Source of the DNA: Streptomyces narbonensis
GTDB lineage: Bacteria; Actinomycetota; Actinomycetes; Streptomycetales; Streptomycetaceae
Reading direction: 5' to 3'
DNA: 64,000 bases
Assembly (NCBI RefSeq): GCF_014649015.1
Contig: NZ_BMSF01000003.1
Location: 124,001-188,000 of the forward strand
A model generated the notes under the pieces. It was not told the DNA's origin. It made no database searches and worked only from the letters and a program-made list of their open reading frames with translations. This document shows, in pieces, positions 1-8,426 of this stretch (the first letter of the stretch is position 1; each line of letters opens with the position of its first letter). A program made the position numbers and the translations under genes.

Positions 1-737
<737 letters not shown>

Positions 738-744
738 GGGTGAC

Positions 745-1062
745 TCAGGACTCCTGGGTGACGGAGACGAGCACATCGTCCCCTTCGATCTTTACGGGGT
801 ATACGGGCACGGGGCGCGTCGCGGGCAGGCCCGAGGGCTTGCCGGTGCGGAGGTCGAAGCTCGACCCGTGCAGCCAGCACTCGATGGCGCAGTCCTCGAC
901 CTCGCCCTCCGAGAGGGAGACGTTCGCGTGCGAGCAGATGTCGTTGATCGCGAACACCTCGCCCTCGGTGCGCACGACCGACACCGGCGTGCCGTCGACC
1001 TCGACCCGCTTCGGGGTGTCGGTCTCCAGCTCGCTCAGTGCGCAGACTCGGACGAAGGCCAT
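745..1062 (-). CDS. Rieske-type [2Fe-2S] ferredoxin of the suf operon
   Basis: A 105-aa soluble Rieske protein. The cluster ligands are visible as C43-S-H45 and C62-W-L-H65. There is no second pair of cysteines, so it lacks the disulfide of bc1-type Rieske proteins and resembles the BphF-like ferredoxins of ring-hydroxylating dioxygenases. Its ATG (1062) overlaps the sufD stop by one base, so it is part of the suf operon, between sufD and sufC. Automated annotation often calls this family non-heme iron oxygenase ferredoxin subunit, but the operon suggests it supplies electrons or a cluster to Suf assembly. That role is inferred from position only. Confidence 0.93.
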   Translation of the reverse strand: MAFVRVCALSELETDTPKRVEVDGTPVSVVRTEGEVFAINDICSHANVSLSEGEVEDCAIECWLHGSSFDLRTGKPSGLPATRPVPVYPVKIEGDDVLVSVTQES

Positions 1063-2243
1063 CAGACGGAGGCCTCCAGCTCGGCCTCGATCTTGGCGAG
1101 GAGACGCTCCTGGACGTCCGGCAGACCGATCTGCTGGACCAGCTCGGCGAAGAAGCCGCGGACGACGAGGCGGCGGGCCTCGGCCTCCGGGATGCCGCGG
1201 GACATCAGGTAGAAGAGCTGCTCGTCGTCGAAGCGGCCGGTGGCCGAGGCGTGACCGGCGCCGGCGATCTCGCCGGTCTCGATCTCCAGGTTCGGCACGG
1301 AGTCGACCCGGGCGCCGTCCGTGAGGACCAGGTTCCGGTTGAGCTCGTACGTGTCGGTGCCCTCGGCGGCGGCCTGGATGAGGACGTCACCGATCCACAC
1401 CGCGTGCGCGTCCTGGCCCTGCAGCGCGCCCTTGTAGGCGACGTTGGACTTGCAGTGCGGGGTGTTGTGGTCGACGAGGAGGCGGTGCTCCTGGTGCTGG
1501 CCGGCGTCGGTGAAGTACAGGCCGAAGAGCTCGGCCTCGCCGCCGGGCGCCGCGTACGCCACGCGGGGGTGGATGCGGACGACGTCGCCGCCGAAGGTGA
1601 CGATCACCGACTTGAAGGAGGCGTCGCGGCCGACCAGCGCGTTGTGCTGGGCGACGTGGACGGCCTTCTCGTCCCAGTCCTGGACGGAGACGACGGTCAG
1701 CTTGGCGCCGTCGCCGAGGACGTAGTCGACGTTGGCGGCGAGCACCGCGTCACCGGTGTGGTCGATGACCACGACGGCCTCGGCGAAGGCGCCGAGCTCG
1801 ATCACCTGGTGGCCGAAGGCGACCCCGCCCTCGCCGTGCACGGCGATGCGGATCGGCTCGGTGAGGACGGCCTCCTTGGCGACGGTGACGACCGAGGCCT
1901 TCTCGAAGGAGGAGTACGCCTGGGCCGCGACGCGGTCGACGGGCTTGCCGGCCTTGCCGAGCCGCTCGTCGTCACGGCCGACGGTCTCCACGGTGACGCC
2001 CTCGGGGGCCTCGACCTCGACCTTGACGCCCTCGCCGGACGCGACGGCGGTGCCGTCGTGCAGGCCGCGGAGCCGCGCGAGCGGCGTGAAGCGCCACTCC
2101 TCCTCGCGGCCGTGCGGGACGGGGAAGTCCGCGACGTCGAAGGACGGGGGCGCGCTCATGCGCGTGGCGACGGTGGACTCGGCGGCCACCGCGATCGAGC
2201 CCGCGGTGGTGGAGCCCGCGGGGATGTTCTGAGCCTCAGCCAT
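1062..2243 (-). CDS. sufD: SufD, Fe-S cluster assembly scaffold subunit
   Basis: 393 aa, the usual SufD size. SufD forms the SufBC2D complex with SufB and SufC and is needed for iron acquisition by the scaffold. The C-terminal SufB/D fold is recognisable by [23 protein letters not shown], given here as the stretch around residues 345-368, closely parallel to the equivalent segment of the neighbouring SufB. The N-terminus is Ala/Thr-rich and variable, as in Streptomyces SufD. It starts at ATG 2243, 69 nt after the sufB stop, and its stop touches the start of the ferredoxin gene. Confidence 0.95.
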   Translation of the reverse strand: MAEAQNIPAGSTTAGSIAVAAESTVATRMSAPPSFDVADFPVPHGREEEWRFTPLARLRGLHDGTAVASGEGVKVEVEAPEGVTVETVGRDDERLGKAGKPVDRVAAQAYSSFEKASVVTVAKEAVLTEPIRIAVHGEGGVAFGHQVIELGAFAEAVVVIDHTGDAVLAANVDYVLGDGAKLTVVSVQDWDEKAVHVAQHNALVGRDASFKSVIVTFGGDVVRIHPRVAYAAPGGEAELFGLYFTDAGQHQEHRLLVDHNTPHCKSNVAYKGALQGQDAHAVWIGDVLIQAAAEGTDTYELNRNLVLTDGARVDSVPNLEIETGEIAGAGHASATGRFDDEQLFYLMSRGIPEAEARRLVVRGFFAELVQQIGLPDVQERLLAKIEAELEASV

Positions 2244-2312
2244 GGCTGTCGTGTTGCTCTCTTCCTGCGTACGTACGAAGTCGGTCGCTGCGAACGGGGG
2301 GCGGTGGCGCTG

Positions 2313-3728
2313 TCAGCCGACCGCGCCTTCCATCTGCAGCTCGATCAGCCGGTTGAGCTCCAGGGCGTACTCCATCGGGAGTTCCTTGGCGATGGGCTCG
2401 ACGAAGCCGCGGACGATCATCGCCATGGCCTCGAACTCGGTGAGGCCGCGGCTCATCAGGTAGAAGAGCTGGTCCTCGGAGACCTTGGAGACGGTGGCCT
2501 CGTGGCCCATGGAGACGTCGTCCTCGCGCACGTCCACGTAGGGGTACGTGTCCGAGCGGGAGATCGTGTCGACGAGCAGCGCGTCGCAGAGCACGTTGGA
2601 CTTGGAGCCCGGGGCGCCCTCGCCGATCTCGATGAGACCGCGGTAGGAGGTGCGGCCGCCGCCTCGCGCCACCGACTTGGAGACGATGTTCGAGGAGGTG
2701 TTCGGGGCCATGTGCACCATCTTGGCGCCGGCGTCCTGGTGCTGGCCCTCGCCCGCGAAGGCGATGGACAGCGTCTCGCCCTTGGCGTGCTCGCCCATGA
2801 GGTAGACGGCCGGGTACTTCATGGTGACCTTGGAGCCGATGTTGCCGTCGACCCACTCCATGGTGGCGCCCTCGTAGGCGACGGCGCGCTTGGTCACCAG
2901 GTTGTAGACGTTGTTCGACCAGTTCTGGATGGTCGTGTAGCGGCAGCGGCCGCCCTTCTTCACGATGATCTCGACAACGGCACTGTGCAGCGAGTCCGAG
3001 GAGTAGATCGGGGCGGTGCAGCCCTCGACGTAGTGGACGTAGGCGTCCTCGTCGACGATGATCAGCGTCCGCTCGAACTGACCCATGTTCTCCGTGTTGA
3101 TACGGAAGTAGGCCTGGAGCGGGATCTCGACGTGCACGCCCTTCGGCACGTAGATGAACGAGCCGCCGGACCACACGGCCGTGTTCAGGGAGGCGAACTT
3201 GTTGTCGCCGACCGGGATGACGGTGCCGAAGTACTCCTTGAAGAGCTCCTCGTGCTCCTTCAGCGCCGTGTCGGTGTCGACGAAGATGACGCCCTGCTCC
3301 TCCAGGTCCTCGCGGATCTGGTGGTAGACGACCTCGGACTCGTACTGGGCGGCGACACCGGCGACGAGGCGCTGCTTCTCCGCCTCCGGGATGCCGAGCT
3401 TGTCGTACGTGTTCTTGATGTCCTCCGGCAGGTCCTCCCAGGACTCGGCCTGCTTCTCGGTGGACCGCACGAAGTACTTGATGTTGTCGAAGTCGATGCC
3501 GGAGAGGTCGGAGCCCCAGGTCGGCATGGGCTTCTTACCGAAGAGGCGCAGACCCTTGAGACGCAGGTTCAGCATCCACTCGGGCTCGTTCTTCTTCGAG
3601 GAGATGTCGCGGACGACGTCCTCGTTCAGACCGCGCTTCGCGGTGGCACCGGCCGCGTCGGAGTCGGCCCAGCCGTACTCGTACCGACCCAGGCCCTCAA
3701 GCTCGGGGTGGCTGATCTCGGTGGTCAT
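2313..3728 (-). CDS. sufB: SufB, Fe-S cluster assembly scaffold
   Basis: 471 aa, full length for SufB, the main scaffold on which nascent clusters form in the SufBC2D complex. Diagnostic stretches include the N-terminal region ending in [15 protein letters not shown], the core [20 protein letters not shown] and the C-terminal [15 protein letters not shown]. Its ATG at 3728 overlaps the sufR stop codon by 4 bp (ATGA), so translation is probably coupled to that of the repressor. It is the first structural gene of the operon and should follow sufR-controlled transcription. Confidence 0.97.
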   Translation of the reverse strand: MTTEISHPELEGLGRYEYGWADSDAAGATAKRGLNEDVVRDISSKKNEPEWMLNLRLKGLRLFGKKPMPTWGSDLSGIDFDNIKYFVRSTEKQAESWEDLPEDIKNTYDKLGIPEAEKQRLVAGVAAQYESEVVYHQIREDLEEQGVIFVDTDTALKEHEELFKEYFGTVIPVGDNKFASLNTAVWSGGSFIYVPKGVHVEIPLQAYFRINTENMGQFERTLIIVDEDAYVHYVEGCTAPIYSSDSLHSAVVEIIVKKGGRCRYTTIQNWSNNVYNLVTKRAVAYEGATMEWVDGNIGSKVTMKYPAVYLMGEHAKGETLSIAFAGEGQHQDAGAKMVHMAPNTSSNIVSKSVARGGGRTSYRGLIEIGEGAPGSKSNVLCDALLVDTISRSDTYPYVDVREDDVSMGHEATVSKVSEDQLFYLMSRGLTEFEAMAMIVRGFVEPIAKELPMEYALELNRLIELQMEGAVG

Positions 3729-4450
3729 GCGGGGTTCCTCCCGGCCGTGCTGACGGATGCTGATGAGTTGGTCTGTGGGGCACTGTGCGGGATGAACGTC
3801 GTGCAGACGCCGTCACCATGCGCGATGGTGGCCAGACGTTGGACGTGCGTTCCCAAGAGGCGGGAGAAGAACTCCGTCTCCGCCTCGCACAGCTGCGGAT
3901 ACTGCTCGGCGACGTGGGCGACCGGGCAGTGGTGCTGGCAGAGCTGCTCGCCGACCGGCGCGTTCCGCGCAGTGGCAGCGTACCCGTCCGCCGTCAGGGC
4001 CTTGGCGAGCGCCTCGGTCCGGCGGGCCGGCTCGGCCGCCTCGACGGCTTCCCTGTACGTGTCGCCCTGGGCCTCGATGCGGTCGCGGGCGAAGGCGGCG
4101 ACGGCCGCCTCCCCTCCGGCGTTGCGCTCGATCCAGCGGAGCGCCTCGACCGCCAGGGAGTCGTACGACTGGTCGAACGCGTCGCGGCCGCAGTCGGTGA
4201 GCGCGAAGATCTTCGCGGGGCGTCCACGGGCGCGCGTCCCGTAGACGCGCTGCTCACGGGCCTCGACGACGTTCTCCGCGACCAGTGCGTCGAGGTGGCG
4301 ACGGACGGCTGCCTGGGTGAGGCGGAGCCGTTCGGCCAGGTCGGCGACGGTCGAGGGCCCGTGGTCCAGGATCGACCGCGCGACCCGGTTGCGCGTGGAA
4401 CGCTCTCGGGTCGCGAGTTCCTCCACCGGAGCCGCGCCAACGTTTTTCAC
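3725..4450 (-). CDS. sufR: SufR, Fe-S cluster-sensing repressor of the suf operon
   Basis: 241 aa. An N-terminal winged helix-turn-helix (about residues 30-62) precedes an ArsR/DeoR-like linker and a cysteine cluster C171-x3-C175-x12-C188, the arrangement expected for cluster ligands in actinobacterial SufR. SufR with a bound cluster represses suf, and loss of the cluster derepresses it. The GTG at 4450 is preferred: a promoter places the transcription start at or next to this codon, no Shine-Dalgarno is visible, and an operator overlaps it. It is the first gene of the operon and overlaps sufB by 4 bp, so it is autoregulated with its targets. Confidence 0.93.
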   Translation of the reverse strand: MKNVGAAPVEELATRERSTRNRVARSILDHGPSTVADLAERLRLTQAAVRRHLDALVAENVVEAREQRVYGTRARGRPAKIFALTDCGRDAFDQSYDSLAVEALRWIERNAGGEAAVAAFARDRIEAQGDTYREAVEAAEPARRTEALAKALTADGYAATARNAPVGEQLCQHHCPVAHVAEQYPQLCEAETEFFSRLLGTHVQRLATIAHGDGVCTTFIPHSAPQTNSSASVSTAGRNPA

Positions 4451-4486
4451 AACGCCATTGTTGCGTAATTAATCGAGGACTGACAA
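4450..4486 (-). promoter_or_regulatory. sufR leaderless promoter with SufR operator
   Basis: On the minus strand, -35 TTGTCA (4486-4481), an 18-nt spacer and -10 AACAAT (4462-4457) are followed by six bases and the GTG start at 4450, so the mRNA is probably leaderless. A perfect CAAC-N6-GTTG dyad at 4450-4463 covers the -10 box and start codon. That motif is the one known for SufR of Streptomyces, and its position fits steric repression. Confidence 0.85.
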
Positions 4487-4521
4487 GCGCCGTCAGCGGC
4501 GACGGCGGTGCCGTGCGTCAC

Positions 4522-4540
4522 TCAGGTAAGGCTTACCTGA
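4522..4540. promoter_or_regulatory. Iron box (DmdR/IdeR-type operator)
   Basis: The 19-bp perfect dyad TCAGGTAAGGCTTACCTGA agrees at 15 of 19 positions with the DtxR/IdeR/DmdR consensus TTAGGTTAGGCTAACCTAA, including the whole AGGCT core. It lies in the divergent region between sufR and the ABC exporter gene, 36 bp upstream of the sufR -35 box and about 113 bp upstream of the exporter ATG. Which gene it controls cannot be decided from sequence. Confidence 0.75.
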
Positions 4541-4639
4541 CCTGCGGAAACGATCATTCGTAGGACGAATCAAGCCCGTGGGGCCTGGCCGAGCGGGGGT
4601 CCGGCGGGCCCCGTGCCGGGAGGACCTCAGCCCCCTCTC

Positions 4640-4645
4640 TAGACT
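4640..4645 (+). promoter_or_regulatory. -10 box of the ABC exporter gene
   Basis: TAGACT lies seven bases before the ATG at 4653, with no Shine-Dalgarno between, which suggests a leaderless transcript and decides the start codon. A small dyad (ATTCGT-agg-ACGAAT, 4556-4570) lies upstream and might be a further operator. Confidence 0.55.
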
Positions 4646-4652
4646 TCCGCCC

Positions 4653-5579
4653 ATGGGAAATGAGTCCGTCGTCCAGGTACGTGGCCTGGTCAAGCGGTAC
4701 GGAAACAAGACCGCCGTCGACGGCCTCGACCTCGACGTGCGGGCCGGTACCGTCACCGCCGTCCTCGGCCCCAACGGGGCCGGCAAGACCACCACCATCG
4801 AAACCTGCGAGGGCTACCGCCGACCGGATGACGGCACCGTCCGCACCCTCGGCCTCGACCCGGTCGCCGACGCGGCCGCGCTGCGCCCCAGGATCGGCGT
4901 GATGCTCCAGTCCGGCGGGGTCTACTCGGGCGCCCGGGCCGACGAGATGCTCCGCCACATGGCGAAGCTGCACGCCCACCCCCTGGACGTGGACGCCCTG
5001 ATCGAGCGGCTCGGCCTCGGCTCCTGCGGCCGCACCACCTACCGCCGGCTCTCCGGCGGCCAGCAGCAGCGCCTCGCGCTCGCCATGGCCGTCGTGGGCC
5101 GCCCCGAGCTCGTCTTCCTCGACGAGCCGACCGCCGGACTCGACCCGCAGGCCCGCCGCGCCACCTGGGACCTCGTGCGCGAGCTGCGCGCCGACGGCGT
5201 CACGGTCGTCCTCACCACCCACTTCATGCAGGAGGCCGAGGAGCTGGCCGACGACGTCGCCATCATCGACGCCGGCCGGGTCGCCGCCCAGGGCAGCCCC
5301 GAACAGCTCTGCCGCGGCGGCGCCGAGAACACCCTGCGCTTCACCGGCCGCCCCGGACTCGACCTCGGCTCCCTGCTCAAGGCCCTGCCCGACGGCACCG
5401 CCGCCGCGGAGCCCCTCCCGGGCACGTACCGCATCACCGGCACCGTCGACCCGCAGCTGCTCGCCACGGTCACCACCTGGTGCGCCCAGCACGGCGTCAT
5501 GCCCGAGGGCATCTCCGTCGAGCGCCACACCCTCGAAGACGTCTTCATGGAGCTGACCGGCAAGGAGCTGAGGTCATGA
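4653..5579 (+). CDS. ABC exporter, ATP-binding subunit (ABC-2/DrrA-like)
   Basis: 308 aa from ATG 4653. The frame is open further upstream, but the -10 box TAGACT sits 7 nt before this ATG. The Walker A is GPNGAGKT (39-46), followed by the signature LSGGQQQR and the Walker B VFLDEPTAGLDP. The C-terminal region after the ATPase core resembles DrrA-type multidrug exporters. The gene overlaps its permease by 4 bp (ATGA). In mycobacteria an equivalent exporter stands between ctaA and the suf operon, so the position is conserved. The substrate is unknown; proximity to ctaA, sufR and an iron box makes a heme- or metal-related cargo a guess only. Confidence 0.92.
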   Translation: MGNESVVQVRGLVKRYGNKTAVDGLDLDVRAGTVTAVLGPNGAGKTTTIETCEGYRRPDDGTVRTLGLDPVADAAALRPRIGVMLQSGGVYSGARADEMLRHMAKLHAHPLDVDALIERLGLGSCGRTTYRRLSGGQQQRLALAMAVVGRPELVFLDEPTAGLDPQARRATWDLVRELRADGVTVVLTTHFMQEAEELADDVAIIDAGRVAAQGSPEQLCRGGAENTLRFTGRPGLDLGSLLKALPDGTAAAEPLPGTYRITGTVDPQLLATVTTWCAQHGVMPEGISVERHTLEDVFMELTGKELRS

Positions 5580-6361
5580 GCACGGGTACCTACTCCCCGA
5601 AGCCCGGCGCCGCCCCCGTCGGCCGGATGATCGCGGCGCAGACGGCCCTGGAGACCCGGATGCTGCTGCGCAACGGCGAGCAGCTCCTCCTCACGGTGAT
5701 CATTCCCTCGCTGCTCCTCGTCCTCTTCTCCACGGTCGACATCGTGACCGTGCCTGTTTCGACGACGGGCGGCGCCGGGGAGGCCGTCGACTTCCTCGCC
5801 CCGGGCGTCCTCGCGCTCGCCGTGCTGTCGACCGCCTTCACCGGCCAGGCCATCGCGACCGGTTTCGAGCGGCGGTACGGGGTGCTCAAGCGTCTCGGCG
5901 CCTCACCGCTCCCCCGCTGGGCGCTCATGACCGCCAAGACGCTCGCCGTCCTCGTCACCGAGGTCCTCCAGGTCGCGCTCCTCACCGCCCTCGCCCTGGC
6001 GCTCGGCTGGTCCCCGCACGGCAGCCCCCTCTCCGTCCTGCTGCTCCTGGTCCTCGGCACGGCCGCCTTCTCGGGCCTCGGGCTGCTCATGGCGGGCACG
6101 CTCAAGGCGGAGGCCACCCTGGCCGCCGCCAACCTCGTCTTCCTGCTGCTCCTGGTGGGCGGCGGGGTCATCGTCCCGCTGGACAGGTTCCCCGAGCCGG
6201 CCCGCTCGCTCCTGGAACTGCTCCCCATCTCCGCCCTCTCCGACGGCCTGCGGGACGTCCTCCAGAACGGCGCGTCCATGCCCTGGGGCAACGCGCTGAT
6301 CCTGGCCGTGTGGGCGGTCCTGGGCCTCGGCGCTGCGGCGAAGTTCTTCCGCTGGGAGTGA
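5576..6361 (+). CDS. ABC-2 type exporter permease
   Basis: 261 aa with the ABC-2 permease pattern: a short cytosolic N-terminus, then about six hydrophobic segments (the first near residues 35-55, the last at the C-terminus ahead of KFFRWE). The ATG at 5576 overlaps the stop of the ATPase gene by 4 bp, so the two subunits are made together. It forms a membrane exporter with that subunit. No substrate-binding protein is nearby, which supports export rather than import. It ends 84 bp before the ctaA start. Confidence 0.9.
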   Translation: MSTGTYSPKPGAAPVGRMIAAQTALETRMLLRNGEQLLLTVIIPSLLLVLFSTVDIVTVPVSTTGGAGEAVDFLAPGVLALAVLSTAFTGQAIATGFERRYGVLKRLGASPLPRWALMTAKTLAVLVTEVLQVALLTALALALGWSPHGSPLSVLLLLVLGTAAFSGLGLLMAGTLKAEATLAAANLVFLLLLVGGGVIVPLDRFPEPARSLLELLPISALSDGLRDVLQNGASMPWGNALILAVWAVLGLGAAAKFFRWE

Positions 6362-6432
6362 CCGAAGAGGTTCAGAGGGTGACGTTTCCCGACAAGCCAC
6401 CCCCCTCGTGAAAGCGTGCACAAGCCCCGTCC

Positions 6433-6438
6433 TACGAT
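6433..6438 (+). promoter_or_regulatory. -10 box of ctaA (leaderless)
   Basis: TACGAT is followed by seven bases and the GTG at 6446. The spacing is that of a leaderless start, so 6446 is preferred over the GTG at 6416, which lies upstream of this -10 box. Confidence 0.6.
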
Positions 6439-6445
6439 GGGGCCC

Positions 6446-7405
6446 GTGCTGACCCCCCTCGCCTACATCGCCCAGCGCTGGACCCCGTCCCCCCGGACGC
6501 TCCGGCGCGCCGCGCTCTCCGCCGTCGTGATGAGCGTCCTCATCATCGTCACCGGTGGCGCGGTCCGGCTGACCGGTTCCGGTCTCGGCTGCGACACCTG
6601 GCCGAAGTGCACGGAAGACAGCCTCATCGTCACGCCCGAGCAGGGCTACCGCGGTCTGATCGAGTTCGGCAACCGGATGCTGACGTACGTCCTGTCGGCG
6701 GCCGTCGGCTGGGCGATCATCGCCACCCGGTCCACCAAGCCGTGGCGCCGCAACCTCACGCGCTGGGGCTGGGCGCAGTTCTGGATCGTGATGAGCAACG
6801 CCGTCATCGGCGGCATCACGGTGTGGATGGGCCTCAACCCGTGGACGGTCGCCGGCCACTTCCTCGCCGCGAACGCCCTGCTCACCGTCGCCGTCATCAC
6901 CTGGCACCGGACCGGCGAGGGCGACACCCCGCCGAAGCCGCGCGTGCCGGGCCCGGTCCGCAAGCTGTCGTGGGCGATCACGATCGCCTCGGGTCTGCTG
7001 ATCGCGCTCGGCACGACCGTGACCGGCGCCGGCAAGCACGCCGGTGACAGCAGCGACGTCCCGCGCATGCCGTGGGACTGGACGAACGCCGCGCACCTCC
7101 ACGCCATCGCCGCCTGGGTCGTCTGCGCTCTCGCGCTCGCCATGTGGCTGGTGCTGCGTGTGGTGGACGCCCCCGACGACACCCGGGCCCGCGCCCGCGA
7201 CCTGCTGATCGTGCTGCTCGCGCAAGGCGGGATCGGCTACGTGCAGTACTTCAGCGGGGTCCCCGAGATCCTGGTCGCGGTGCACATGCTCGGCTCGTCG
7301 CTGATGTGGATCGCGGTGCTGCGGCTCGCCCTGAGCCTGCGCGAGCGCCCGGTCCCAACGGCGGACATCCCGGCCCAGACCGACTCCGCGCTCGCGAGCG
7401 CCTGA
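6446..7405 (+). CDS. ctaA: CtaA, heme A synthase (COX15 family)
   Basis: 319 aa. Heme A synthase oxidises the C8 methyl of heme O to give heme A for cytochrome aa3 oxidase. The sequence has about eight membrane spans and the family features GGAVRLTGSGLGCDTWPKC near the first span, conserved histidines in the periplasmic loops, and a repeat of the four-helix unit in the second half. It acts in the membrane with CtaB, encoded about 3 kb away on the other strand. The start is chosen from the -10 spacing; the longer GTG start at 6416 would add ten residues. Terminated by a strong hairpin shared with the convergent gene. Confidence 0.94.
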   Translation: MLTPLAYIAQRWTPSPRTLRRAALSAVVMSVLIIVTGGAVRLTGSGLGCDTWPKCTEDSLIVTPEQGYRGLIEFGNRMLTYVLSAAVGWAIIATRSTKPWRRNLTRWGWAQFWIVMSNAVIGGITVWMGLNPWTVAGHFLAANALLTVAVITWHRTGEGDTPPKPRVPGPVRKLSWAITIASGLLIALGTTVTGAGKHAGDSSDVPRMPWDWTNAAHLHAIAAWVVCALALAMWLVLRVVDAPDDTRARARDLLIVLLAQGGIGYVQYFSGVPEILVAVHMLGSSLMWIAVLRLALSLRERPVPTADIPAQTDSALASA

Positions 7406-7412
7406 GAACATC

Positions 7413-7460
7413 CCGGACCGCCCGGACCGCCCGCCACAAGCGGGGGCCCGGGCGGTCCGG
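7413..7460. terminator. Bidirectional terminator between ctaA and the convergent gene
   Basis: A 13-bp GC-rich stem (CCGGACCGCCCGG with its complement) encloses a loop with weaker internal pairing. It lies exactly between two convergent stop codons and has no U-tract, as is usual in Streptomyces. Confidence 0.75.
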
Positions 7461-8381
7461 CTATGCGGACACCGGGGCGCGGAGCAGCGCCCCGGGCAGG
7501 TAGCCGGAGCGGACCGTCGGCTCCCAGCCGTGCGCCAGGTGGGCGAGCGCGGCCAGGGCGACGGTCCCCACGGGCAGCAGGGTCCTCGGCTCGGCATCGG
7601 CGCCGACGCCCTCCCGGTGCGCGTCGAGCCGCTCCACGAGGGCCCGCTCGAAGGCCTCGCGGTCGTCGTCGAGCAGGACGCGCAGGAGCCGCTGGTCCGG
7701 GCTCAGCGCCCCGGCAGCGTCGAGTCGCGCCGCCGCGGCCGCCAGCTCCTCCGCGCCGGGCCGGCGCACCGGTACGTCGCCGGGCACGGCACCGGGGATC
7801 GGGCCGTGCTCCACCGTCAGGTAGACGCAGAGGGCGTCCATCTCGGCGAGGTCCGCCGGCTCCGAGACGGAGTCGAAGCGCGAGTACGGCACGCCGGAGC
7901 GGATCGCGGGCGCGTAGTCCTCGTGGAGCAGCGGCCCGATCACCCGTCGGCGCTCCCAGGCGAGCCCGCTGATCAGGCAGAGCGCGAAGGCGTCCGTCCA
8001 GGTCCGCGCGGTGGGCACCCGGTGCCCCGGGTCCCAGTCCTCGTCGAAGAGCTGGTCGTCGCTGCTCAGGGTCTCGTCGACGAGGGGCATCGGGACGTCC
8101 CAGTCCCCTTCGGGGAAGCAGCCGAGGCCCAGGACGCCGAGGGCGCACTCGGCGGCGGTGAGGAGCGCCGCGCGCGACGGGTCGGCGGCGAGGTCGGGGT
8201 CCTCCAGGGTGCGGGCCCCGACGTGGTCGAGGAGTTCGTCGAGGGTCTCCCGGAGGCCGGTCTGCGACACGCCGCCGCCGTACCGGAGGTCGTGCCAGCG
8301 GCTGAAGATCCGGCTCCTGATGCCGTCGAGCGCCTGCTCGATCCTCGCGCCGTCGACCTCGTGCACGGTCGTCTCTCCCAT
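7461..8381 (-). CDS. Conserved hypothetical protein (possibly Imm49-like)
   Basis: 306 aa, soluble, acidic, with no signal peptide or membrane span. I do not recognise it firmly. The helical layout and the segment around WTDAFALCLISGLAWERRR resemble the Imm49-type immunity-like proteins common in Streptomyces, but this is a weak impression. No toxin gene is adjacent. ATG 8381 is preferred because GGGGGAG lies nine bases upstream; in-frame ATGs at 8399 and 8411 are possible. It is 15-45 nt downstream of the amidohydrolase-like gene depending on the start, so the two may be co-transcribed. Confidence 0.75.
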   Translation of the reverse strand: MGETTVHEVDGARIEQALDGIRSRIFSRWHDLRYGGGVSQTGLRETLDELLDHVGARTLEDPDLAADPSRAALLTAAECALGVLGLGCFPEGDWDVPMPLVDETLSSDDQLFDEDWDPGHRVPTARTWTDAFALCLISGLAWERRRVIGPLLHEDYAPAIRSGVPYSRFDSVSEPADLAEMDALCVYLTVEHGPIPGAVPGDVPVRRPGAEELAAAAARLDAAGALSPDQRLLRVLLDDDREAFERALVERLDAHREGVGADAEPRTLLPVGTVALAALAHLAHGWEPTVRSGYLPGALLRAPVSA

Positions 8382-8426
8382 GGCCGCCTTCTCCCCCATG
8401 ATCGTTTCCATCTGCTGCGCACGTTA

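Noticed and set aside
1038..4244. Long plus-strand open frame opposite sufD and sufB (1068 codons)
   Set aside because: It is antisense to well-supported genes and its residue mix (Asp/Gly/Leu/Arg/Val) is the usual shadow of high-GC codons.
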